The notes: generated by a model from the sequence alone, not told the origin. DNA of 5,969 nucleotides from Clostridia bacterium (GCA_030671905.1 DAOVHK010000089.1:1-5969), one strand, 5' to 3'. Shown: positions 1 to 5,813, numbered from the stretch's first letter. Numbers and translations are program-made.

Positions 1-443
1 TAAGTAGACTTTAGTTTTAACAACCATTGACTATTAGTATATACGTCTTTTTCTTTGTATCTCTTTTCCCGCCAGCCTAAATCGACATCCAATTTTAGGC
101 TGGAATCCTTTTTAACGAAAAGAGAGTAGTCCCAATAACTCTTAATTGATATCGTATTATTATTTAATTCTTTTTTATCTTTATATTTTTTGGCGTATGA
201 ATTGTACACAAGGGTCAGGTTGAGTGGTTTTTTGATTGGGTACTTGTATCTTAGATAATACTTAGCATAATCGTAAGCTAAAGTATTTTCTCCCTCCATG
301 GCTTCTATTGTGCTTCTGTTCCCCGCTTCGAAGAACCCACTCAAAACAGGCTCAAAAGCGTATCCTAAATTAGAAAAGAGCACTAAGACTCCAATCAAAG
401 CTAATTTTGGAATGTCTGAAATCTGTGTCTCCTTTTTCTCCAA
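1..443 (-). CDS. Probable outer-membrane beta-barrel protein, 5' part only (runs off the left edge)
   Basis: This reading frame is open for 147 codons from a TTG at 441-443 to the window edge. The N-terminus has a basic stretch (MEKKETQ..., Lys13), a hydrophobic core at about residues 14-26 (LALIGVLVLFSNL) and a GYA-FEP junction that fits signal peptidase cleavage after Ala29. The mature part alternates polar and hydrophobic or aromatic residues in stretches of about ten, for example NLTLVYNSYA, SIKSYWDYSLFV and SLKLDVDLGW, separated by Lys/Asp/Asn-rich turns. That pattern is typical of outer-membrane beta strands, so I infer a porin-like or barrel protein; I do not recognise the family. The start is uncertain. 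The TTG has no ribosome binding site, whereas an ATT at 420-422 sits six bases behind a perfect AAGGAG. The gene follows the DUF2284 gene by about 40-60 bp in the same direction. Confidence 0.65.
   Translation of the reverse strand, partial: MEKKETQISDIPKLALIGVLVLFSNLGYAFEPVLSGFFEAGNRSTIEAMEGENTLAYDYAKYYLRYKYPIKKPLNLTLVYNSYAKKYKDKKELNNNTISIKSYWDYSLFVKKDSSLKLDVDLGWREKRYKEKDVYTNSQWLLKLKST
72..103. repeat. Perfect 10-bp inverted repeat inside the left-edge gene
   Basis: CCAGCCTAAA at 72-81 is the exact reverse complement of TTTAGGCTGG at 94-103, with a 12-base loop. It lies within the codons for SLKLDVDLGW of the putative barrel protein. No T-run follows on the minus strand, so it is not a canonical terminator. 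It may be chance or a structured mRNA segment. Confidence 0.6.
429..434 (-). promoter_or_regulatory. Ribosome binding site AAGGAG of the left-edge gene
   Basis: On the minus strand AAGGAG occupies 434-429 and is followed by six bases (ACACAG) and then ATT at 422-420, in frame with the signal-peptide ORF. No ATG, GTG or TTG lies at the proper distance downstream. Either ATT is a rare start here, or the TTG at 443-441 is used and this motif is coincidental coding sequence. Confidence 0.45.
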
Positions 444-482
444 CTTAGAACTACAGTGATGAAAAAAAATTTTCAGACCTTT

Positions 483-989
483 TTAAAATATCAAGACAAG
501 TCCAAAATAGTTTCCTTTACAATCTGGGCTTTTGAGCACTTCTATCTTAAACCCATTGTTTCTGGCAGTTTTAAAAACATCTATCCCGGATGCTTCCATT
601 GAAGGTCTTGCTTCATATGGTTTTTTGCAAGGTTTATTGACATCACATCTATTACAGAGGTCGCATGGTCCTGAGCCCATGCCATAGGCTTTATAATAGC
701 CTGAGAGAAATGCTTCTCTTTCCAGCCTGGCCACTATTTTGCTAATATCTGTATAATCATCTCCATGCACTAAGATGGCTTTTCTATAGTGCTTCAACAC
801 TTCCCGGGTCTTTTCTGGCATGGGCGAATATGGAGGGCAGGTCAGATATTCTCCATAGGCATCGCAGCCATACTGGCATTTCAGCCTCACCCAGGGAGCA
901 GTGACAACAGTATCAACGGAAATTACTTTGGCGTGAATTGCCCCTAATTTTTTGGCAAATTTACAGAAAGACTGGAAACTTTTCTCCAC
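483..989 (-). CDS. DUF2284-family cysteine-rich, predicted metal-binding protein
   Basis: The predicted product has 168 residues and matches my memory of the DUF2284 family (predicted metal-binding proteins, no established reaction). An N-terminal cysteine motif, RLKCQYGCDAYG followed by YLTCPPYSP, gives Cys38, Cys42 and Cys51. A second, ferredoxin-like cluster, GPCDLCNRCDVNKPC, gives Cys109, Cys112, Cys115 and Cys121, and is followed by the family-like KPYEARPSMEASGIDV. The cysteines could hold an Fe-S cluster or another metal. No signal peptide or membrane helix is visible, so it is probably cytoplasmic. I chose the GTG at 987-989 because GGAG lies five bases upstream. A longer frame from a TTG at 1016 would translate the repeat at 1001-1050 and lacks a binding site. 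The ATG at 998-1000 is out of frame and stops after 18 codons. The gene is probably separated from the rhomboid gene by the hairpin between them. Confidence 0.85.
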   Translation of the reverse strand: MEKSFQSFCKFAKKLGAIHAKVISVDTVVTAPWVRLKCQYGCDAYGEYLTCPPYSPMPEKTREVLKHYRKAILVHGDDYTDISKIVARLEREAFLSGYYKAYGMGSGPCDLCNRCDVNKPCKKPYEARPSMEASGIDVFKTARNNGFKIEVLKSPDCKGNYFGLVLIF

Positions 990-994
990 TTCTT

Positions 995-998
995 CTCC
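995..998 (-). promoter_or_regulatory. Ribosome binding site GGAG fixing the GTG start of the DUF2284 gene
   Basis: GGAG at 998-995 on the minus strand is followed by AAGAA and then GTG at 989-987. This spacing supports the GTG over the upstream in-frame TTG at 1016, which lies inside the GGGACA repeat. Confidence 0.6.
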
Positions 999-1000
999 AT

Positions 1001-1050
1001 AAAAAAAGGGACACAAAAAGTACCTGTCCCTTTTTCTTTGTCCCTTTTTT
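1001..1050. repeat. GGGACA inverted-repeat element, possible bidirectional terminator
   Basis: AAAAAAAGGGACA at 1001-1013 pairs with TGTCCCTTTTT at 1025-1035 (11-bp stem, 11-base loop) and alternatively with TGTCCCTTTTTT at 1039-1050, a second direct copy of the same arm. A run of A's flanks one end and T's the other on both strands, so either strand could form a stem followed by a U-run. It begins immediately at the rhomboid stop codon. The GGGACAGGTACTTTTTGTGTCCC pattern, given here only in outline, recalls the small palindromic repeats I associate with REP-type elements in uncultured bacteria; that is from memory. It could end the operon transcript, be a dispersed repeat, or both. Confidence 0.6.
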
Positions 1051-1856
1051 CAGTGCTTTTCTCTGCGCGAGTACTCATCCATAATTTTTCTCTCTTCTGT
1101 GGTTAAACTATCCACACCGTGTAGCAAAATTTTGTCCAAGATCTGATTAATTCTTTCTTCAACTCCATAAAATTCGTTTTTATATTTCTTTCTTCTTTTT
1201 AAATTAAGTTTTGGTAAACGGAAGGATGTAAATATTTTTGCTGGATGAAAACGATGTTTCCAGAGAGGGAACTTTAAATATACATAACCTACTAATAAAC
1301 CGCCAAGATGACCAAAATGGGCAATGTTAGACCTCCCCCTTGAAATCCCAGCCAACAAGGCAACAGCTCCAATCAGAATAACAAAATGTTTTGCTTTGAT
1401 AGGAAAGAGGAAGTATAGATAGATTATAGAATCGGGATATAGCATTGCAAATGCGACTAGAATTCCGTAGATTGCCCCTGAGGCTCCTACAACAGGGATT
1501 CTGGAATTTAGTGAAGTGATGAAGATAAAAAAGCCAGCTCCTAAACCACAGGTAAAATAGTACTTAAGGAAGGAACTGGTTCCCCATTCTCTCTCTATCG
1601 GTTTTCCAAACATCCACAGGACAAATAGATTTATTAACAGGTGGAATAGCCCCCCGTGAAGAAACATGTGGGTGAATATTTGCCAGAGCCGTAAATTTCT
1701 CGTTATCTGGTAAGGGACTAAACCAAAAGTGTACAGAAAATTTCTTCCTGCAAACACCTGAACTAAATATACAGAAACATTGGCAATTATTAGCCATTTT
1801 ATCGCCCCACCCCATTGACGGGAGAACAAGGGTCGATGATAATATCTGTAAGCCAT
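1050..1856 (-). CDS. Rhomboid-family intramembrane serine protease with cytoplasmic C-terminal tail
   Basis: Rhomboid proteases cut transmembrane segments of other proteins within the membrane. This 268-residue protein shows the family's hallmarks: HMFLHGGLFHLLINLFVLWMFG at about 63-84 (the His-rich second helix with His63, His67, His72 and Asn76), GASG with the nucleophile Ser126, and AHFGHLGGLLVG, where His183 should be the catalytic partner. Six hydrophobic segments are visible at about 18-36, 62-84, 97-118, 124-152, 157-171 and 178-195. After a basic linker (about 200-227), the tail EERINQILDKILLHGVDSLTTEERKIMDEYSRR resembles the short C-terminal domain (DUF6576-like) seen on many bacterial rhomboids. 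Substrate is unknown. It starts 14 bp after the aroC stop at an ATG with no Shine-Dalgarno sequence, suggesting translational coupling to aroC. The stop TGA abuts the GGGACA repeat. Confidence 0.92.
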   Translation of the reverse strand: MAYRYYHRPLFSRQWGGAIKWLIIANVSVYLVQVFAGRNFLYTFGLVPYQITRNLRLWQIFTHMFLHGGLFHLLINLFVLWMFGKPIEREWGTSSFLKYYFTCGLGAGFFIFITSLNSRIPVVGASGAIYGILVAFAMLYPDSIIYLYFLFPIKAKHFVILIGAVALLAGISRGRSNIAHFGHLGGLLVGYVYLKFPLWKHRFHPAKIFTSFRLPKLNLKRRKKYKNEFYGVEERINQILDKILLHGVDSLTTEERKIMDEYSRREKH

Positions 1857-1870
1857 TTTAGTTTAAAAGA

Positions 1871-3034
1871 TTAACGATTTTTAAGCTCTTCTATATAATG
1901 CTCGAAATTCGATTTCATCTCTTTGAGAGAATCGCCGCCAAACTTCTCTCTCATTGCCCGGACTATCTCCAAAGCGACTACTGCCTCTCCAATTACGCCG
2001 GCTGAAGGAACAGCGCAGATATCGGCTCTGACGACCTCAGCGGGAACCTCTTTCTTTGTAATCATATCTATTGACTTGAGGGGTTTCTTCAATGAAGACA
2101 GTGGCTTCATCGCTACCCGGGTGATAATATTTTCTCCATTACTTATTCCGCCCTCAATTCCACCAGAATTATTAGTCTTTCGGTAGTAACCCTTACCTGC
2201 TTCATAGAAAATCTCATCATGTACCTTAGAACCGGGCTTTCTGGCAATGACAAATCCTTCACCAATTTCCACTCCCTTCACTGCGGGAATGGACATCAAT
2301 GCCTGAGCCAGCCGGCCATCAAGCCTTAAATCCCACTGCGTAAGGCTCCCCAGCCCTAGTGGAGGATTAATAACTAACACGGTGAACACACCGCCCAGGG
2401 TATCTCCTGATTTCTCTGCTTTCTTAATTGCTTCTACCATCTTTTTTTCCGCACTCTTATCCGGGCAGCGAACTGAAGATGACTCACTCGCTTTTTCTAT
2501 CTGTTCTGGACTTAATTTTGAAATTCCGGCCTGGATACCACCAATTTCTTCAGTCATACTCACCACTTTGATGGCAAACTCGGCCAAGAGCCTTTTGCAC
2601 ACAGCTCCCACTGCTACCCTGGCAGCAGTTTCCCGAGCAGACGCTCTCTCCAGGATATCTCTTAAATCCTCACGACCATACTTCAGGGCACCAGCCAGGT
2701 CGGCATGACCTGGTCGGGGACGAACCATTCTGGCTTTCATCTCTTTATCTGAGGCATAAATAGACATCAATTTTTTCCAGTTTTCCCAGTCTTTGTTAAT
2801 TATGGTCATAGTAATGGGACTACCGATAGTTTCTCCCCAGCGTAAGCCAGAAGTAATTTCCACTTTATCTTTCTCAATCTTTTGCATTCTCTCGCCCCGG
2901 CCAAAGCCTCTTTGTCGCCGAGCAAGTTCTCTATTAATCTCTTCCTCGCTCAATTTTAACCCTGCGGGTATGCCTTCAAGTATCGCATGCAAACATTTCC
3001 CATGAGACTCACCAGAAGTAAGATAACGGAACAT
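1871..3034 (-). CDS. aroC: Chorismate synthase
   Basis: AroC converts 5-enolpyruvylshikimate-3-phosphate to chorismate using reduced FMN, the last step of the shikimate pathway, in the cytoplasm. The 387-residue protein is of full family length. Signatures in order are: YLTSGESHGKCLHAILEGIPAG (2-25, with conserved His11), RRQRGFGRGERM (39-50), RPRPGHADLAG (105-115, with conserved His110), ERASARETAARVAVGAVCK (129-147), NNSGGIEGGISNGENI (288-303) and VVRADICAVPSAGVIGEAV (334-352, with the conserved Asp338). No key residue appears missing. The ATG at 3032-3034 is preceded by AAGGGAGGG at a good distance and gives the standard N-terminus. It lies 26 bp after the small gene at 3061-3285 and shares an apparent operon with aroE. 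The protein does not reveal how FMN is reduced (no fused reductase domain). Confidence 0.98.
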   Translation of the reverse strand: MFRYLTSGESHGKCLHAILEGIPAGLKLSEEEINRELARRQRGFGRGERMQKIEKDKVEITSGLRWGETIGSPITMTIINKDWENWKKLMSIYASDKEMKARMVRPRPGHADLAGALKYGREDLRDILERASARETAARVAVGAVCKRLLAEFAIKVVSMTEEIGGIQAGISKLSPEQIEKASESSSVRCPDKSAEKKMVEAIKKAEKSGDTLGGVFTVLVINPPLGLGSLTQWDLRLDGRLAQALMSIPAVKGVEIGEGFVIARKPGSKVHDEIFYEAGKGYYRKTNNSGGIEGGISNGENIITRVAMKPLSSLKKPLKSIDMITKKEVPAEVVRADICAVPSAGVIGEAVVALEIVRAMREKFGGDSLKEMKSNFEHYIEELKNR

Positions 3035-3060
3035 AAGCGCCCTCCCTTGAAAGTTTCTAT

Positions 3061-3285
3061 CTATTCCTTTTCTTTCTTAAAGAACTCGAGCTCCCATAAG
3101 TCCTTGTCCTGATCATATTTCAAAATATAAATGTGGCTGTCGTTGTCTCTTACTTTGAAATAGAGACAACCTGGGCTATACCATTGATCGATTATTTCCT
3201 TGATGAGAAATTCTTTATTGCTAATGGTAAAACTGATAGGTCTTTGGTTAGCTTTATAATCAGAATAACATTTTACTTTTAGCAT
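3061..3285 (-). CDS. Small conserved-type protein of unknown function (DUF6504-like pattern)
   Basis: The product has 74 residues, begins MLKVKCYSDYKANQRPISF and ends in a charged KKEKE tail. It has no signal peptide, membrane helix or cysteine cluster (one Cys near each third of the chain). The alternating hydrophobics and aromatics (FTISNKEFLIKEIIDQWYSPGC, YFKVRDNDSHIYILKYD, LWELEFF) suggest a compact beta-rich fold. The RP-x-x-F motif followed by a x-V/I-x-E-I-x-D-x-W segment and a YFKVR...YIL strand resembles the small DUF6504-type cytoplasmic proteins I recall, but this is by eye. The ATG at 3283-3285 has only a weak binding site. Being sandwiched between aroE and aroC, with 26 bp to aroC, argues that it is a real, co-transcribed gene; a role in aromatic synthesis is not shown. 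Confidence 0.78.
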   Translation of the reverse strand: MLKVKCYSDYKANQRPISFTISNKEFLIKEIIDQWYSPGCLYFKVRDNDSHIYILKYDQDKDLWELEFFKKEKE

Positions 3286-3304
3286 CTTATCTGTATCCCA
3301 TCAA

Positions 3305-3346
3305 GCGGAGCTTCGCTCCGCAGCTATCGACTGGCATTCGACAGCT
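3305..3346. repeat. Two adjacent hairpins at the 3' end of aroE
   Basis: GCGGAGC-TTC-GCTCCGC (3305-3321) is a perfect 7-bp stem with a 3-base loop. Directly beside it, AGCTATCGA (3322-3330) and TCGACAGCT (3338-3346) form a 9-bp stem with one mismatch around a 7-base loop. The pair is GC-richer than its surroundings and covers the last codons and stop of aroE. No U-run follows on the minus strand, so it is not a classical terminator. It may be a small dispersed palindromic element, an mRNA-stabilising structure, or a processing site between aroE and the next gene. Confidence 0.6.
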
Positions 3347-4190
3347 CCTCAAGAATTTTATTTCTCATTACTTCTATAGGTGCCTTCTGACCTGTCCAAA
3401 TTTCAAATGAGGCTGCTCCCTGATGTATCAACATTCCTATTCCGCCCAGAGCTTTTAATCCTCTTTTTTTTGCTGCTTCAATTAATGGAGTTTCTCTATT
3501 ATAAACCACATCATAAATAAAAAGGTCTTTATGGAGATACTCAGGGTCAACCACACAGGGATCTCCTTTCTTCATGCCCATTGACGTGGCATTGACGAGA
3601 AGGGTGCTTCCCAAGAGGGTTTTTGCAAATTCCTTGTCATCGGGAAAGAGGGCATAGACTGGACAATCGGGAATGTTTTCTCGAAGTTTCCCTACCAGAG
3701 TTTCTGTTCTTTTCACTATTTTATCGGTAATAACCAGTCTCTCTACTCCCCTCTCAGCCAATTTTACAGCTACTGCCTTTCCTGCCCCTCCTGCGCCGAT
3801 CAGAAAAACCTTCTGACCTTCGAGTTTTACTTTGCCATCAGTGAGTAAAGATGTGATGAAACCCTGACCATCGGTATTATAACCTATAAGTTTCCCTTCC
3901 CGATTATGAATCGTGTTTACAGCACCAATGAATTTAGCTTCAGGCGTGATTTCATCCAGGTATTTCATAACCTCTTCTTTATAGGGGATAGTTACATTCG
4001 CCCCCACGACATTTGATGCTTTTAAACCCATTATTGCTTCCTTCAAATGAGAGGGCTTTACCGAAAAGAGGAGATATGCAAAATCGAGCCCCAGGGATTG
4101 GAAAGCAGCATTGTGCATAAGTGGGCTTTTCGAATGCTCTACCGGATAGCCAATCAATCTCACAATTTTCGTAGAACTAGATGGTTTCAT
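3324..4190 (-). CDS. aroE: Shikimate dehydrogenase
   Basis: AroE reduces 3-dehydroshikimate to shikimate with a nicotinamide cofactor, a cytoplasmic shikimate-pathway step. The 288-residue protein has the shikimate-binding half first: GYPVEHSKSPLMHN (14-27, with Ser20 and Ser22), GANVTIPYK (63-71, with the catalytic Lys71), AVNT (90-93) and NTDG (105-108, with the catalytic Asp107). The Rossmann half follows: IGAGGAGKA (131-139), NATSMGM (200-206), VYN (229-231) and GGIGMLIHQGAASFEIWTG (249-267, with Gln257). After the second Rossmann strand the sequence is TDKIVKRT (155-162), where NADP-using AroE usually has an N-R-T-x-x-R loop; Asp156 may favour NAD. The ATG follows the tldE stop by 2 bp, with GGTGAG in the tldE end acting as binding site. 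The C-terminal SNASR lies within a hairpin repeat. Confidence 0.97.
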   Translation of the reverse strand: MKPSSSTKIVRLIGYPVEHSKSPLMHNAAFQSLGLDFAYLLFSVKPSHLKEAIMGLKASNVVGANVTIPYKEEVMKYLDEITPEAKFIGAVNTIHNREGKLIGYNTDGQGFITSLLTDGKVKLEGQKVFLIGAGGAGKAVAVKLAERGVERLVITDKIVKRTETLVGKLRENIPDCPVYALFPDDKEFAKTLLGSTLLVNATSMGMKKGDPCVVDPEYLHKDLFIYDVVYNRETPLIEAAKKRGLKALGGIGMLIHQGAASFEIWTGQKAPIEVMRNKILEELSNASR

Positions 4191-4192
4191 CT

Positions 4193-5566
4193 TTACTCAC
4201 CACTAATAAGGAGATTGGAGATTCTTATAGTAGGAGAACCTAAACTTCCATAAAATTCTAAGTCATCGCCAATAGCATCGATGGAATTCAAAAGGTCGAG
4301 AACATTGCCTGCTATGGTGACTCCGTGGACAGGAAAGGAAAATTTTCCTCTCTCTATCCATAATCCACTAACTCCCACGGAAAAATCTCCAGAGACAGGA
4401 TCTGCTGTGTGCATTCCCATAGTCTCCATTACATAGAGCCCCTTATCTATACTGGCAATCAATTCCTCCCTTTTGGTCTTTCCTTTCTCCAGAAAGAAGT
4501 TAGTGAACCCCACAGAGGGCAGAGTCTTAAAAGAGCTCCTGAAAGCATTGCCCGTTGAGGTGACTTTGTCCTTCCTCGCAGTATAGAAATCGTAAAGAAA
4601 GGTAGAAAGTATGCCATCCTTAACCAGAACTGTCCTTCTCTTCGGTATACCTTCGTCATCGAAGGGAAAGGTAGCTACTCCTCCTCTCAAGGTGCCATCA
4701 TCAATAATATTGACAATCTTGTTGGCAATCCTCTTTCCTCTCTTTTTCGCAAATGGAGACTTTTTCTTCTGTACAGAGTCGGCACCAAGACCTCTGGCGA
4801 TAAACTGAAGAAAACTGGAGACTACCAGCGGTTCAAAAACGATAGCCGCTCTCTGAGTTTTTAGCCTCTTCGCTCCCAAAAGAGAGACAGCCCGACGGGC
4901 TGCATTTTCAGCAAGCTCCTTGAAATGGAGCTCTTCAAACTTCCTCTTTTCGGAAAAATCGGAGCCAAGCTGAATCTCTTTACTTCCCTCCCTCAGAAAC
5001 ATTTTAGCCTCAGCCACAGCAATCAGGCCACAAGAACAGTGGGTACCTCTATAACCTGCTTTCAGTCCTTTCGAATTGAAGATAAATATTTCCTGCCGGC
5101 TATCACTATAGGATGTCCTAAGTACTCTTTTTACCCTCTCATCGTAAGCAAGAGCCTTCTTTTCCATCTCTCTAATTTTGTCGATTTTTATTCCCACGGG
5201 AATTTTAGTCAACTCTTGGTCATATAAATCTTCCTGTAAAAACATATTCGACTTTTTTTGCCTGCTGACTTGGGGCAAGGAGTTGCATTCATCGGGAGTA
5301 CCGTTTAAGGTATTATTCTTAGCCTGCTGAATTAACCTCTTAATACTCTCCCGGTCAAAACCAGTAGTATAAGCAAAACCCATCCTATTTTGAGAAAATA
5401 TTCTTAAGCCGATTCCAGAACTATAAGGGGTATTGAAATTTTCCAGTTTCTGCTCGGAAACATCAACATCGATTGCTCGAAATGTCTTTATATAAACTTC
5501 CGCTTCTTCTCCCTTTGAACGGCAAACTCGCTCGATTATCTCCTCGCCTATTTTTGAATAGTCCAC
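4193..5566 (-). CDS. pmbA: TldE/PmbA-family protein (non-catalytic-type subunit of the TldD/TldE protease)
   Basis: In the studied systems TldD and TldE form a cytoplasmic metalloprotease that trims peptides such as microcin precursors and CcdA; TldD carries the HExxxH zinc site and TldE does not. This 457-residue protein has full family length and no HExxxH. Visible family segments are VYIKTFRAIDVDVSEQKLENFN (24-45), SGIGLRIFSQNRMGFAYTTGF (50-70), the central FLQFIARGLGADSVQKKKSPFAKKRGKRIA (252-281), FDDEGIPKRRTVLVKDGILSTFLYDFYTARK (302-332) and the PmbA-like GMHTADPVSGDFSVGVSGLWIERGKFSFPVHGVTIAGNVLDLL (384-426). The start is GTG at 5564-5566, six bases behind AAGGA; an overlapping ATG at 5566-5568 is out of frame and stops after six codons. 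It lies 34 bp after the small membrane-protein gene and 2 bp before aroE. No tldD is visible in the window. Confidence 0.92.
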   Translation of the reverse strand: MDYSKIGEEIIERVCRSKGEEAEVYIKTFRAIDVDVSEQKLENFNTPYSSGIGLRIFSQNRMGFAYTTGFDRESIKRLIQQAKNNTLNGTPDECNSLPQVSRQKKSNMFLQEDLYDQELTKIPVGIKIDKIREMEKKALAYDERVKRVLRTSYSDSRQEIFIFNSKGLKAGYRGTHCSCGLIAVAEAKMFLREGSKEIQLGSDFSEKRKFEELHFKELAENAARRAVSLLGAKRLKTQRAAIVFEPLVVSSFLQFIARGLGADSVQKKKSPFAKKRGKRIANKIVNIIDDGTLRGGVATFPFDDEGIPKRRTVLVKDGILSTFLYDFYTARKDKVTSTGNAFRSSFKTLPSVGFTNFFLEKGKTKREELIASIDKGLYVMETMGMHTADPVSGDFSVGVSGLWIERGKFSFPVHGVTIAGNVLDLLNSIDAIGDDLEFYGSLGSPTIRISNLLISGE

Positions 5567-5572
5567 ATTAAA

Positions 5573-5577
5573 TCCTT
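5573..5577 (-). promoter_or_regulatory. Ribosome binding site AAGGA deciding the GTG start of tldE/pmbA
   Basis: AAGGA at 5577-5573 on the minus strand is followed by six bases and then GTG at 5566-5564. The ATG overlapping this GTG by one base opens a frame that ends after six codons, so the GTG is the functional start. Confidence 0.6.
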
Positions 5578-5600
5578 TTTACTTAAAGATTGGAACATTA

Positions 5601-5807
5601 TTACCTTACAAGTCCCCCATAGAGGAAAATGATGGCAATGATTAAAAGGACCACGCCTATCTTCTTGCGGTGGATTATCAATAATTGATCATTAAACAGA
5701 TACTTTCGGCCCCAATCGTTAACCCTTATTATAATTGTTGGCCGGTAGAGATAACCCAAACTGATGATGAGAAAAAAAAGACCTATCAAGACTTCTAAGA
5801 GCCTCAA
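5601..5807 (-). CDS. Small two-helix membrane protein of unknown function
   Basis: The 68-residue product has two hydrophobic segments, at about residues 4-20 (LEVLIGLFFLIISLGYL) and 50-65 (IGVVLLIIAIIFLYGG). They are joined by a roughly 30-residue loop, RPTIIIRVNDWGRKYLFNDQLLIIHRKK, which is basic and contains RVNDWGRKYLF. A hairpin in the inner membrane with the basic loop on the cytoplasmic side fits the positive-inside rule. I do not recognise a family; such proteins are often annotated only as hypothetical membrane proteins. The start is TTG at 5805-5807, six bases behind a perfect AAGGAGG, which makes it a convincing gene despite its size. It is the first gene after the promoter at 5841-5869 and lies 34 bp upstream of tldE, so it probably heads the operon. 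Confidence 0.8.
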   Translation of the reverse strand: MRLLEVLIGLFFLIISLGYLYRPTIIIRVNDWGRKYLFNDQLLIIHRKKIGVVLLIIAIIFLYGGLVR

Positions 5808-5813
5808 ATTAAA

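Noticed and set aside
443..482. Terminator after the DUF2284 gene (eight-T run at about 461-468)
   Set aside because: The T-run is not preceded by a GC-containing stem; only an AAAA/TTTT pairing can be drawn.
998..1000. ATG as a start for the DUF2284 gene
   Set aside because: It is out of frame with the conserved protein and reaches a stop after 18 codons.
1564..1815. Minus-strand 83-codon frame inside the rhomboid gene
   Set aside because: It overlaps the conserved rhomboid helices in another frame and has no binding site or recognisable features.
1923..3005. Three plus-strand open frames (1923-2186, 2382-2708, 2793-3005) opposite aroC
   Set aside because: They lie fully inside aroC, whose signatures are intact throughout, and their translations are low-complexity Ser/Ile/Pro-rich with no family resemblance.
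4047..4253. Plus-strand 68-codon frame across the aroE-tldE junction
   Set aside because: Antisense to two confident genes, with no protein features supporting it.
4459..5227. Frames at 4459-4659 (minus), 4611-4808 (plus) and 4925-5227 (plus) within tldE/pmbA
   Set aside because: All are shadows of a full-length, well-conserved gene.
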